Assembly: GCF_000472865.1 (NCBI RefSeq)
Contig: NZ_AXAP01000025.1
Location: 36,087-100,086 of the forward strand
Reading direction: 5' to 3'
Source: Bradyrhizobium elkanii WSM2783
GTDB taxonomy: Bacteria > Pseudomonadota > Alphaproteobacteria > Rhizobiales > Xanthobacteraceae
DNA length: 64,000 nt
Positions 1 to 7,105 of this stretch are shown here, piece after piece. The notes beneath the pieces are model-generated. The model was not told the origin of the DNA. It ran no database searches and worked only from the letters and a program-made list of their open reading frames with translations. A program made the position numbers and the translations under genes. Position 1 is the first letter of the stretch, and every line of letters starts with the position of its first letter.

Positions 1-182
1 TATTCCGCTTCCGCCGTCGGGCAAATCAGTGATTTAACTCCGCGCGTCTCACGGCGGATGAGGGGCGGCTCGCGATCGTCACGAACGTTGCGGTGAGATG
101 CGGTGGACGTGAAGCGTGTGACTGACGAGCACGCGCATCACGGACGGCGAAATCGTGTGGTCCTGGCGCCCCGACGCTGGCG

Positions 183-480
183 CTAAGTTTTTTGCACGAA
201 CAGTTCGTGCGAGAGATGACGGTGGCAAGAAAGCCCGGTCACCGGGGAGAGTACGAAGTAAGCCGTAACACCATCGCGCAGGGAAAGCCGGAATGCTTCG
301 GTTGAACCTGTGGTCCTACCCCCGTGCTTTTTGTTGCACGGGACCCATGGGTGCAACCGGCACCCGGCTTTCCCTGCGCCCTCTGCTCTCGAGGAGGGCG
401 GAAAGTGACGCAAAGCTCGGGCAGTTCGTGCCGCGAGAATGCAGACTCACATCCTCTCCGCTGTTTGACATTTGAATCCG
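183..480. repeat. Interspersed structured repeat with a large hairpin
   Basis: This non-coding stretch is built from nested inverted repeats. A perfect 16-bp outer arm (276-291) pairs with 364-379. Inside it GGTTG near 299 can pair with CAACC near 356, and CCCGTGC pairs with GCACGGG around a short T-rich loop near 330. The whole could fold into a hairpin of about 104 nt. From memory, spurious ORF translations of this sequence recur in Bradyrhizobium genomes, which fits a multicopy intergenic repeat. The tail at 460-478 is nearly identical to 24176-24194. I recognise nothing in bases 1-182. Copy number outside this window cannot be seen. Confidence 0.6.
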
Positions 481-493
481 GACCTCACCCCGC

Positions 494-519
494 GTTGTCC
501 CGGCGTGCGCCGGGACAAC
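494..519 (-). terminator. Perfect 11-bp hairpin after the holin-like gene
   Basis: GTTGTCCCGGC (494-504) pairs perfectly with 509-519 around a 4-nt loop, just past the stop of the minus-strand gene ending at 530. There is no T-tract, so it may be a repeat-derived transcript end and not a classical intrinsic terminator. Confidence 0.45.
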
Positions 520-529
520 GGCACGCCTG

Positions 530-967
530 TCACTTGTCCGGTGGCGGTGGATCGCTCGCCGCGCCGCGGCTGGCCATCAGCCCCAGCGCCAGCCCGCCGA
601 TTGCCACAATCGGGACCAGCCGTTTCACGCCGATGGTGCGGACGAGTTGCAGGCCGGTTGCGATCGTCGCGGGGTTGGTGAGGAGGGATTGGCGTGCCGC
701 GCGGGCCATCTCCTCGGCGCGCAGCCGCATCTGCCGCTTGCGTGCGACGTAGAGAGCGGCGGCGATCAGCGCGACCACCACGAAGAGCGCAGCGCAGGCA
801 AGGCAGGCCCAGATCGGCCCATAGGTCTGCTGCACCCAGACGAAGAATGCTGCACAGATGAAGCCGAGCGCAATGAGCGCAGTTGCGGCGATCACGACCG
901 CAAGCGACGTCAGCCGCATGGCGTTGCCGGCCTGCTCCCTGACATCACTGACCAGTCGCTGCAGCAT
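530..967 (-). CDS. Small holin-like integral membrane protein (unnamed family)
   Basis: A 145-residue membrane protein of unknown role. It shows hydrophobic segments at roughly residues 18-45 and 52-76 and a third near 115-132, with a basic region (KRQMRLRAEE) between the second and third. The architecture resembles the phage-holin superfamily/DUF1469-type proteins that commonly sit beside DUF883 genes in alphaproteobacteria. It starts 16 bp after the DUF883 gene on the same strand, so the two are probably co-transcribed from the stress-type promoter at 1388-1412. A function at the inner membrane under stress is inference from that context. Confidence 0.7.
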   Translation of the reverse strand: MLQRLVSDVREQAGNAMRLTSLAVVIAATALIALGFICAAFFVWVQQTYGPIWACLACAALFVVVALIAAALYVARKRQMRLRAEEMARAARQSLLTNPATIATGLQLVRTIGVKRLVPIVAIGGLALGLMASRGAASDPPPPDK

Positions 968-983
968 GGGGACGCGTCCGCCG

Positions 984-1352
984 CTACCTTCGCCAGGCGA
1001 TGCCGATCAGGAAGCCGAGGCCGAGCGCCAGGCCGACGGTCGCCAGCGGGCGCTGGGTGATGGCGTCCTCCAGCGTCTCCTCGATCGAGGAGTACGCGTC
1101 CTGCGCGGCGTCCATCATCGCGCTGCCGCGCTCCGAGACGTCGCCGACCGCGGATTCGGCGCGGTCGCGTGCCTGGTCGTAGCCGCGGCGTGCCTGCTTT
1201 CGGGCGCTGCCGGCGAAGGAGTTGAGCGCCTCGGTGATCTGGTCGGTCAGCGCGGCGATGTCGTCCTTCACGTTGGCGACATCCTTCTGCAGGCGTTCAT
1301 AGGTTGCTTTGTCTGTCATGTTCTTCAATCCGAAATCGCTTGTCGCCGACAT
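984..1352 (-). CDS. DUF883 (ElaB/YqjD-like) membrane-anchored protein
   Basis: A 122-residue protein with a long amphipathic helical region (about residues 12-95, rich in Ala, Asp, Glu and Arg) and a short C-terminal transmembrane anchor (about 101-118) ending in Arg-Arg. This is the layout of DUF883, whose E. coli members YqjD and ElaB are inner-membrane, stationary-phase, ribosome-associated proteins. The 1352 start has a good Shine-Dalgarno (GGGAG, 8 nt upstream); an internal ATG at 1319 is less well supported. A perfect EcfG-type promoter lies about 36-60 bp upstream. It is probably the first gene of a two-gene operon with the holin-like protein. Confidence 0.85.
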   Translation of the reverse strand: MSATSDFGLKNMTDKATYERLQKDVANVKDDIAALTDQITEALNSFAGSARKQARRGYDQARDRAESAVGDVSERGSAMMDAAQDAYSSIEETLEDAITQRPLATVGLALGLGFLIGIAWRR

Positions 1353-1387
1353 CGAACAGCTCCCGAACCAATGTTGCTTCTTGGCAA

Positions 1388-1412
1388 AACGCCGCGCCGG
1401 GAACTAAGTTCC
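1388..1412 (-). promoter_or_regulatory. EcfG-type general stress promoter for the DUF883 gene
   Basis: On the minus strand GGAAC (1412-1408) is followed after exactly 16 nt by CGTT (1391-1388). This matches the consensus for EcfG, the extracytoplasmic-function sigma factor of the alphaproteobacterial general stress response. The expected transcript start near 1380 gives a leader of about 28 nt. The -35 box lies inside a short palindrome (GGGAAC-taa-GTTCCC). The site sits between the AI-2E stop and the DUF883 start, so this gene pair has its own promoter. Confidence 0.75.
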
Positions 1413-1428
1413 CGACTCGAATTCAGGC

Positions 1429-2568
1429 TCATTCCTCCGGCAGATGCGGCGAATTGACCGGCATCAGATGCTCCTTGAGGATCAGCGCGACGATCAGGAG
1501 CGGCGAGGCCAGGAACGCGCCCATCGGGCCCCACAGCCAGGTCCAGAACGCCAGCGCGATGAAAACCGCGAGCGCATTCAGGGCAAGTCTTCGGCCGACG
1601 ATGGTCGGGGTGATGAAATGCCCCTCGAGGAAGGTCAGCACCGCAAAGCAGGCCGGCGCGATCAATCCGGCGCTGATGGTCGGGAAGCTGACGAGACCGA
1701 CCAGCACCAACACCACGAACATCGCGACCGGCCCGATGATCGGGATGAAGTTCAGCGTGGCGGCGAGCGCGCCGAGGCCGGCCGGGTTCGGCATGCCGGT
1801 GACGGCACAGATCAGCCCGGTCGCGATCCCGACGCCGACATTGATCATGGTCACCATGAGCAGGTAGTTGCCGAGATGTCCCTCGATCTCGTTGAGGATC
1901 CGCAAGGTGCGGAGCCGCCAATCGCGGTCGCCGAAGGCCATGACGAGCGCCCGCCGCAGATCCTTCCAGCTTGCGATGAACAGGATCAGGGTGGCGATGA
2001 ACAGCAGGAATTCGGCAAAGGTCGGCGACAGGAATTCCAGCGTCGGCTGCACCCATTCGAACTTCGGCAACTGCAACGGGGCGAGCGTCTCGGAGCCGCC
2101 GATCATGCTCTGCAATTCCTGCCACAGCCCGAGCGGGCGGTCGAAGATGTGCATCTTCTCCTTCAGCGCCGTTGCGAGCTCCGGCAGCCGCGCGCTCCAC
2201 TCGATCGCGGGAGCGGAAATCAATCCGATAATGAAGGTGGCGGCCGCGCTGACGGCGGCGACGATCAGTACCGCGCCGACCGCGCGGGGCACGCGGTAGC
2301 GCTCGAGGAAGCTCGCCGCCGGCGACAGCATGGTGCCGACAATAAAGGCCATCGTGATCGGCAGAAAGAATGCCTTGGCCAGGTAGAGCACCGCGACGAT
2401 GGCGATGATCAGGAGCCCGACCAGCGACAGGGCGACGAGTTCGGTGCGGCGGATGACCGGCGGCAGCTCGGCGTGGCCATCGGGGGCGGGCGTGCCTTCG
2501 GCGCCATTGGACAGGAGACGCTCACTGGGAAGGACATGCACGCTGGTTCTCTCCCGCGACGGGCGCAT
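1429..2568 (-). CDS. AI-2E family transporter (PerM/TqsA-like)
   Basis: A polytopic inner-membrane protein of the AI-2E transporter family (TqsA, YdiK, PerM), with paired N-terminal hydrophobic segments, a central soluble stretch, and a C-terminal membrane block carrying family-typical text (LNFIPIIGP, GHFITPTIVG, ALAFWTWLWGPMGAFLASPLL). The substrate is unknown; family members have been linked to quorum-signal export and to ion/H+ exchange. The open frame extends to 2739, but the extra N-terminus is basic and atypical and would overlap the divergent L,D-transpeptidase start. I prefer the ATG at 2568 (379 aa, usual length); 2610 is possible. The start has no strong ribosome site. Confidence 0.85.
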   Translation of the reverse strand: MRPSRERTSVHVLPSERLLSNGAEGTPAPDGHAELPPVIRRTELVALSLVGLLIIAIVAVLYLAKAFFLPITMAFIVGTMLSPAASFLERYRVPRAVGAVLIVAAVSAAATFIIGLISAPAIEWSARLPELATALKEKMHIFDRPLGLWQELQSMIGGSETLAPLQLPKFEWVQPTLEFLSPTFAEFLLFIATLILFIASWKDLRRALVMAFGDRDWRLRTLRILNEIEGHLGNYLLMVTMINVGVGIATGLICAVTGMPNPAGLGALAATLNFIPIIGPVAMFVVLVLVGLVSFPTISAGLIAPACFAVLTFLEGHFITPTIVGRRLALNALAVFIALAFWTWLWGPMGAFLASPLLIVALILKEHLMPVNSPHLPEE

Positions 2569-2583
2569 ATCAATCGTGACGCA

Positions 2584-2608
2584 AACTCCGGGCCGGCCGT
2601 CAGGTTCC
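2584..2608 (-). promoter_or_regulatory. Near-consensus EcfG-type promoter for the AI-2E transporter
   Basis: Minus strand GGAAC (2608-2604), 16 nt, then AGTT (2587-2584): one mismatch from GGAAC-N16-CGTT. If used, transcription would start close to 2577, which argues for the 2568 ATG or a later one. It lies back to back with the plus-strand promoter at 2667-2692. Confidence 0.5.
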
Positions 2609-2666
2609 ATCGCGCGATCGTGAGCGCTTGTGTCCTTGACTGGTGCGCCTCTGTCACGGCCGCGCC

Positions 2667-2692
2667 GGAACCGCGAAGCGATGGCGCGCGTT
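2667..2692 (+). promoter_or_regulatory. EcfG-type general stress promoter for the L,D-transpeptidase
   Basis: Plus strand GGAAC (2667-2671), 17 nt, CGTT (2689-2692): a perfect match to the EcfG consensus. The predicted start near 2700 leaves a leader of about 28 nt before the ATG at 2728. This suggests that cell-wall cross-linking by this enzyme, and perhaps the downstream DUF2865 gene, belongs to the general stress regulon. Confidence 0.75.
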
Positions 2693-2727
2693 TGGTTGGG
2701 GTAGAGCATCAGCGTGATGCGTATCCA

Positions 2728-3531
2728 ATGGGGCAGCACATGACACCGTCATCCGCTCTATTCCGCCGATCGTCGCGCGCGGCTAACGCGCTTGTCTTCG
2801 CCGCCAGCCTGCTGGTGACGCCAATCGCGCTCTCAACCTCGGCAGGTGCCCAGTCGCTGGGCTATGCACCCATCCGGCAGAGCGCGTTTCCGTCCGATGC
2901 GGCGTTGACGCCCGAGGCAAGGGATGCGGAAGCCGGCGTGCTGCCGGAGCGGCTGCGCCGCGCGGTGGTGCCGTTCGCGACCAGCGAGGCGGCAGGCACG
3001 GTCATCATCGATACCGGCAACACCGCGCTCTACTACGTGCTCGGGCAGGGCCGCGCGATCCGCTATGGCGTCGGCGTCGGCCGCGAAGGCTTCACCTGGT
3101 CGGGCGTGCAGAGCATCAGCCGCAAGGCGGAATGGCCGGACTGGTATCCGCCGGCCGAGATGATCAAGCGCCAGCCCTATCTGCCGCGGTTCATCGCCGG
3201 CGGTCCCGGCAATCCGCTCGGCGCGCGCGCGATGTATCTCGGCTCGAGCGAATACCGCATCCACGGCACCAACGATCCCTCGACCATCGGTAAGTTCGTC
3301 TCTTCTGGCTGCATCCGGATGACCAATGAGGACGTCACCGATCTGTTTGGCCGCGTCAATGTCGGCACCAAGGTCGTGGTGCTGCCCAAGAACGCGCCGG
3401 TGCTGGCCCGCGGTTCGGATACCAGGACCACGATCAGCGTGCGCCCGGCGGCGCCGCGTCCGCAAGCCGCGGCGACCACGCTGCCATCGGGCCAACAGGC
3501 GATACGACTGAACGTGTCGTCGGTGAATTGA
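2728..3531 (+). CDS. L,D-transpeptidase (YkuD domain), exported
   Basis: Exported peptidoglycan cross-linking or protein-anchoring enzyme of 267 residues. It has an N-terminal signal peptide (about residues 10-38, ending Ala-Gly-Ala), then a YkuD catalytic domain (about 85-215). The catalytic signature is clear: His179 in IHGTNDP and nucleophile Cys195 in SSGCIRMTNEDV. A Pro/Ala-rich tail follows. The ATG at 2728 is used; another in-frame ATG lies at 2740. The frame is open far upstream (from 1444), but that region is antisense to the AI-2E gene and is not coding. Bradyrhizobia carry many paralogues, so no gene symbol is given. A stress-type promoter precedes it and DUF2865 follows after 1 bp. 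Confidence 0.92.
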   Translation: MGQHMTPSSALFRRSSRAANALVFAASLLVTPIALSTSAGAQSLGYAPIRQSAFPSDAALTPEARDAEAGVLPERLRRAVVPFATSEAAGTVIIDTGNTALYYVLGQGRAIRYGVGVGREGFTWSGVQSISRKAEWPDWYPPAEMIKRQPYLPRFIAGGPGNPLGARAMYLGSSEYRIHGTNDPSTIGKFVSSGCIRMTNEDVTDLFGRVNVGTKVVVLPKNAPVLARGSDTRTTISVRPAAPRPQAAATTLPSGQQAIRLNVSSVN

Positions 3532-3532
3532 G

Positions 3533-4192
3533 GTGAGGATGGCCCCAATCCCGCGTTGGCGATGGATGTTCGGCGCGACGGCGCTCTCGCTTGCCGTCGC
3601 CGCGCCGGCGGCGCAGGCCCAGGATTTCTTCTCGCTCCTGTTCGGCGGCTTCGGCCGGCCTCCGATGATCCGGCCGCCGTTCGAGGACGGCCCGCCCGCC
3701 GTGCAGCAACGGGTTTGGCGGCCGCGCTCGTATGACCGTAGCTATGACCACGCCGATAGCATCGGGGGACGAGCGTTTTGCGTACGTACCTGTGACGGAC
3801 GTTACTTCCCGCTGCCGGACTCCGACAATGCCAGCCGCGCGCAGAGCTGCAATAGTTTCTGCCCGGCGAGCGAGACCAAGCTGGTCTATGGCAGCAGCAT
3901 CGACAGCGCCGAGACGGAGGACGGAAAGGCCTATTCGGAACTGCCGAACGCGTTCCGTTACCGAAACGAGCTCGTGGCGGGGTGCACCTGCAATGGCAAG
4001 GATCCCGGCGGGCTGGCGCAGATCAAGATCGAGGATGATCCCACCTTGCGCAAGGGTGACATCGTCGCCGGCGAGAACGGCCTGATGGTCGCGGGCCGTC
4101 CCGACAAGCGCGGCGCCTCGCTGCAGTTCTCGCCCGCGCCCGACCGCATCCGCGCCAAATATGGGCGCGTGCCGGTCATGGCGCGGGAGTAA
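3533..4192 (+). CDS. DUF2865 domain-containing exported protein
   Basis: A 219-residue protein with a signal peptide (cleavage after the Ala-Gln-Ala near residue 32) and a Cys-containing DUF2865 domain (about 78-175: CVRTCDGRYFPLP, SCNSFCPA, GCTCNG). The repeated Cys pairs suggest disulfides in the periplasm. The molecular function is unknown; DUF2865 genes are typical of Bradyrhizobiaceae and their relatives. The GTG start is 2 bp after the L,D-transpeptidase stop, and an ATG at 3539 is an alternative. Tight linkage to the transpeptidase suggests a cell-envelope role and shared stress control (inference). It converges on the chemotaxis receptor with a gap of 6 bp. Confidence 0.85.
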   Translation: MRMAPIPRWRWMFGATALSLAVAAPAAQAQDFFSLLFGGFGRPPMIRPPFEDGPPAVQQRVWRPRSYDRSYDHADSIGGRAFCVRTCDGRYFPLPDSDNASRAQSCNSFCPASETKLVYGSSIDSAETEDGKAYSELPNAFRYRNELVAGCTCNGKDPGGLAQIKIEDDPTLRKGDIVAGENGLMVAGRPDKRGASLQFSPAPDRIRAKYGRVPVMARE

Positions 4193-4198
4193 GCAGAA

Positions 4199-6292
4199 CT
4201 AAGCGGCGCGGATCTTGCCGAGGAAATCGGTGACCTGGTCGCCGAGCCCGCGGCTTTGCGTCTCCAGCGTCTCCGAGGCGAGGCGAACGTCCTCGGCGGC
4301 GCCCGCCGCGGAGTCCGCATCGGCCTTCACGCCGGTGATGTTCTCGGACACGTTCTTGGTGCCCTGGGCGGCGAATTGCGTGCTGCGCGTGATCTCCTGG
4401 GTCGCGGCGCCCTGTTCCTGCACCGCGGCGGCAATCGCGGTCGCGACCTCGTTGACCTCGCCGATGATGCTGCCGATGCCCTTGATGGCGTCGATGGCCT
4501 CGCCCGCGACCTTCTGGATGTCGGCGATCTGCTCGGAAATCTCCTCCGTCGCCTTCGCGGTCTGGCTCGCCAGCGACTTGACCTCGGAGGCAACCACGGC
4601 GAAGCCGCGTCCGGCCTCGCCGGCGCGGGCGGCCTCGATGGTGGCGTTCAGCGCCAGCAGGTTGGTCTGCGCCGCGATGGTGTTGATGAGGCCGATCACC
4701 TCGCCGATGCGGCCGGCGGATTTCGCCAGTCCCTGCACGGTCCCGTCGGTGTTGCGGGCCTGGCTGACCGCGCGGCTGGCGATACCGGCGGCATGCGCCG
4801 CCTGCTGGCTGATGTCGTTGATCGAGGCGCTCAATTCCTCGGAAGCCGCCGCGACCGTCTCCACGCTCATCGACGCCTCGCCGGACGCCTTTTCGGCGAC
4901 CTCGACCCGTGCATTGGTCTGGCGCGACACGGCGGAAAGGTTGGCCGACGTCGCCCGCATCTTGCCGGAGGCATCGCCGAGCTGTTCGAGCGTCTGGCGC
5001 ACCAGGTGCTCGAACTCGCCGACATAGTTCTCGATCGCCTGCTGGCGGGCGGCCGCGCCGGCATTGCGCTCGCGCTCCTGCGCTTCGATGCGAAGCTTGT
5101 CCTTGGCCTGCTGCTTGAAGGTTTCGAGCGCACCGGCAAGCGCGCCGATCTCGTCCTCGCGCCCGCCATAGCCGCTATCGACGTCGAGGTTGCCGGAGGC
5201 GACTTTCAGCATGGCATCGCGGATGCTGTGCAACGGCGTGATGACGCGGCGGCCGATCGCGATCATGGCGCCGACGGTGAGCGCGATCGCACCGGCGAGC
5301 AGCGCAAGCTGTGTAATCAGCGAGCGCTGCGCCAGGGCGTATTGGGCTGCGGCGTGATCCTTTGCCGCATCGAGCGCTGCTTCAGCGACCGCCACCGCCG
5401 TCCCCATCCGGCCGACGGTGACCGGGCTCCACTGGTTCGCGGTCATCTCGGGCTTCTCGCCATTGGCCAGCGCCGCCACCAGCCGGTCGCGCAGACTTTG
5501 ATACTCCGGCTCGAAATAAGCGGTTTTGGAGGCGGGGATCGCGGCCGCAAGCTTCGGCGGCAATTGCATGCCTGAGGTTGACACCTCGAGCGCCTTCCAG
5601 GCGGCATCGATGCCGCCGACGAATTTGGTGTAACGGAGGCGGGTTTCCGGCGCGATACGGCCTGCACCAAGTGCGTCCGATACCAGCACGGAGGCTTCGC
5701 CGGCGGTGTTGCGCAACAGCCAGGCGGTCTGCTTGATGTTGAGCAATTGGTCGATCACGGCGTCCTGATGATTGACATCGGCGGCAAGCGTTCCCGACAA
5801 TTTGTCGAGCACATCAAGCAGCGCCAGCGTCGTCGCCTGATACTCCTTCGCCAGTTCGGCGCGGCGCGTTTCCTTCGGCTTGGCCATCTCCTGCCAGAAT
5901 TCTTTCTGCTCGGCCGTCAGCAGCGAGAACTGCCGTTCGAACTCCGGCACCAGGGTGGTCCGCTGGGGGAAGTCCATGGTCTTGAGCCGGGCGAGCCCGT
6001 TCGCCATCGCCAGCATTTCGGCATCGCGGAGATCGCGGAGGTACTTCTCGATTCCGCTGTCCAGCGGAGACGCGCCGGTCAGAACGCGGTTGGTGGAAGA
6101 ACGATCGGTCCGCAGACTGTGCATCGCCTTGAAAAGATTGGCTGAAACATCGGAAATCGTCGAAATCCGGCCCGCCACCTGCAGCCGGCCCCAGCTATCC
6201 CACGCATTCAGCGAGAAACCGACGATGATGCAAAATGCAGTGCTCAGGATAACGATTTTCAGCAACGCGGATACAGAAAGGCGATTCAGCAT
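4199..6292 (-). CDS. Methyl-accepting chemotaxis protein
   Basis: A 697-residue transmembrane chemoreceptor. TM1 is at about residues 10-32, followed by a periplasmic helical sensor of about 290 residues, TM2 at about 325-347, a HAMP domain at about 350-405, and a cytoplasmic signalling domain (about 450-690) with the highly conserved hairpin tip text (NTIAAQTNLLALNATIEAAR). No CheR-binding pentapeptide is visible at the C-terminus. The periplasmic part looks like a four-helix bundle, not a Cache/PAS fold, so the ligand is unknown. It is an orphan: no che genes are nearby. The start is supported by a strong GGGGGAG ribosome site. No EcfG-type promoter was seen in its leader. Confidence 0.95.
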   Translation of the reverse strand: MLNRLSVSALLKIVILSTAFCIIVGFSLNAWDSWGRLQVAGRISTISDVSANLFKAMHSLRTDRSSTNRVLTGASPLDSGIEKYLRDLRDAEMLAMANGLARLKTMDFPQRTTLVPEFERQFSLLTAEQKEFWQEMAKPKETRRAELAKEYQATTLALLDVLDKLSGTLAADVNHQDAVIDQLLNIKQTAWLLRNTAGEASVLVSDALGAGRIAPETRLRYTKFVGGIDAAWKALEVSTSGMQLPPKLAAAIPASKTAYFEPEYQSLRDRLVAALANGEKPEMTANQWSPVTVGRMGTAVAVAEAALDAAKDHAAAQYALAQRSLITQLALLAGAIALTVGAMIAIGRRVITPLHSIRDAMLKVASGNLDVDSGYGGREDEIGALAGALETFKQQAKDKLRIEAQERERNAGAAARQQAIENYVGEFEHLVRQTLEQLGDASGKMRATSANLSAVSRQTNARVEVAEKASGEASMSVETVAAASEELSASINDISQQAAHAAGIASRAVSQARNTDGTVQGLAKSAGRIGEVIGLINTIAAQTNLLALNATIEAARAGEAGRGFAVVASEVKSLASQTAKATEEISEQIADIQKVAGEAIDAIKGIGSIIGEVNEVATAIAAAVQEQGAATQEITRSTQFAAQGTKNVSENITGVKADADSAAGAAEDVRLASETLETQSRGLGDQVTDFLGKIRAA

Positions 6293-6421
6293 GTGGCTCC
6301 CCCAAAGCTGTCGCCATCTGGAACAAGAAGGGTAAAAATTTCCGGAAGCGCTATTGCCGTATATCTACGGAGCTTGCTGAAATAACTGAGCTTTTCTCAA
6401 GGGAAGTCGGGTTCCCCACCC

Positions 6422-6446
6422 GGAACCTCGCGGGCATCTGGCAGTT
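6422..6446 (+). promoter_or_regulatory. Near-consensus EcfG-type promoter for the small membrane protein
   Basis: GGAAC (6422-6426), 16 nt, AGTT (6443-6446), one mismatch from the EcfG consensus. It lies 43 bp upstream of the ATG at 6490, the right distance to drive the small membrane protein gene. Confidence 0.5.
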
Positions 6447-6489
6447 AAGAGAAGACTAACACGCCATTCACGACGTCCCCGGGGGCCGC

Positions 6490-6645
6490 ATGCTCGTCAG
6501 CATACTCGTCACGTTTCTGGTCGTTATCCTCGTCCTTTACCTGATCAACCTGCTGCCGCTTGATGCGCGCGCCAAGCAGATCGCGCGTGTCGTCGTCATC
6601 ATCCTGGGTGTGATCTCGCTGTTGAAATACATCGCGGTGTTCTGA
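6490..6645 (+). CDS. Thivi_2564-type small membrane protein (51 aa)
   Basis: A 51-residue, very hydrophobic protein with two membrane helices (about residues 3-22 and 33-50) joined by a short polar hairpin (LPLDARAKQIAR). The sequence matches my memory of the Thivi_2564 family, a widespread tiny membrane protein of unknown function. ATG at 6490 follows a G-rich ribosome site (GGGGG). A clean intrinsic terminator starts 15 bp after the stop, so the gene is monocistronic. A near-consensus EcfG promoter lies upstream, placing it with the stress cluster. Confidence 0.8.
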   Translation: MLVSILVTFLVVILVLYLINLLPLDARAKQIARVVVIILGVISLLKYIAVF

Positions 6646-6659
6646 GAATGCCCCAAGCA

Positions 6660-6687
6660 AAAAGCCCCGGCGTTGGCCGGGGCTTTT
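6660..6687 (+). terminator. Intrinsic terminator of the Thivi_2564-type gene
   Basis: An 11-bp perfect stem AAAAGCCCCGG (6660-6670) pairs with CCGGGGCTTTT (6677-6687) around a 6-nt loop, ending in TTTT. It could also serve the minus strand because the stem is A/T-flanked on both sides. Confidence 0.85.
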
Positions 6688-6701
6688 GCGGCGAGAGCCT
6701 G

Positions 6702-6793
6702 GAGCTTCGGTTCTGATTGAATCAGAGTCGAAGCTCTAGATTCTTGTTTTGACCCGCTTTCTTCACGCGAACCGGTCTCCACTTCGCTCGAAA
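6702..6793. repeat. Interspersed repeat family A, copy 1 (partial ends)
   Basis: About 92 bp, closely similar to 24235-24334 and 44401-44504. Shared blocks include TTCGGTTCTGATTGAATCAG, a following AGCTCTAGATTCT, and TTCTTCACGCGAACCGGT. This copy lacks the GAGCATTTTC / GAAAATGCTC inverted termini of the complete copy at 44401. It lies between the small membrane protein terminator and the csbD stop. Confidence 0.85.
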
Positions 6794-6797
6794 CGCC

Positions 6798-6998
6798 CTA
6801 TCGCAGGCTCCGGAACCAGTCGTCCACATCCTTGTGGATCTGGTCCTTGGCGAAGCCGTAGCGCTGCTGCAGCTTGCCTTCGAGCTGCTCGCGGCGGCCT
6901 TCGATCACGTTGAGATCGTCATCGGTGAGCTTGCCCCACTTCTCCTTGGCGGCGCCCTTGAACTGCTTCCAGTTGCCCTCGATCCGGTTCCAATCCAT
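6798..6998 (-). CDS. CsbD family stress protein
   Basis: A 66-residue hydrophilic, highly charged CsbD-like protein (MDWNRIEGNWKQ... KQFKGAAKEKWGKLTDDDL). CsbD proteins are general-stress proteins in bacteria, and their biochemical function is not established. I choose ATG 6998 because the GGAGAG Shine-Dalgarno is then 8 nt upstream; the ATG at 7004 would leave only 2 nt. A perfect EcfG-type promoter is centred about 50 bp upstream, consistent with stress induction. Confidence 0.9.
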   Translation of the reverse strand: MDWNRIEGNWKQFKGAAKEKWGKLTDDDLNVIEGRREQLEGKLQQRYGFAKDQIHKDVDDWFRSLR

Positions 6999-7035
6999 TG
7001 CCATCTCTCCGATGCTTCAGTTGAGATGGCGTTGA

Positions 7036-7061
7036 AACGGATTTGATGCCGCACGGGTTCC
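7036..7061 (-). promoter_or_regulatory. EcfG-type general stress promoter for csbD
   Basis: Minus strand GGAAC (7061-7057), 17 nt, CGTT (7039-7036): a perfect consensus match. The -35 box falls in the loop of the hairpin at 7045-7079, which follows the upstream glcB gene, so the glcB transcript end and the csbD promoter are physically interleaved. Confidence 0.78.
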
Positions 7062-7079
7062 CTGAAATCGTGCGGCATC
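7045..7079 (-). terminator. Hairpin downstream of glcB
   Basis: A perfect 11-bp stem, GATGCCGCACG (7045-7055) with 7069-7079, around a 13-nt loop, begins 27 bp after the glcB stop on the minus strand. There is no T-tract. It may end the glcB transcript or process its 3' end. Confidence 0.5.
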
Positions 7080-7105
7080 GTGACGTGTAGCCTTATGATG
7101 TCAAA

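Noticed and set aside
183..413. A 76-codon minus-strand ORF in the first repeat
   Set aside because: It lies in the nested inverted repeats. Such translations recur only because the repeat recurs.
6293..6421. EcfG-type promoter for the chemotaxis receptor
   Set aside because: A GGAAC box is present on the minus strand near 6413, but no CGTT or close variant lies 16-17 nt after it.
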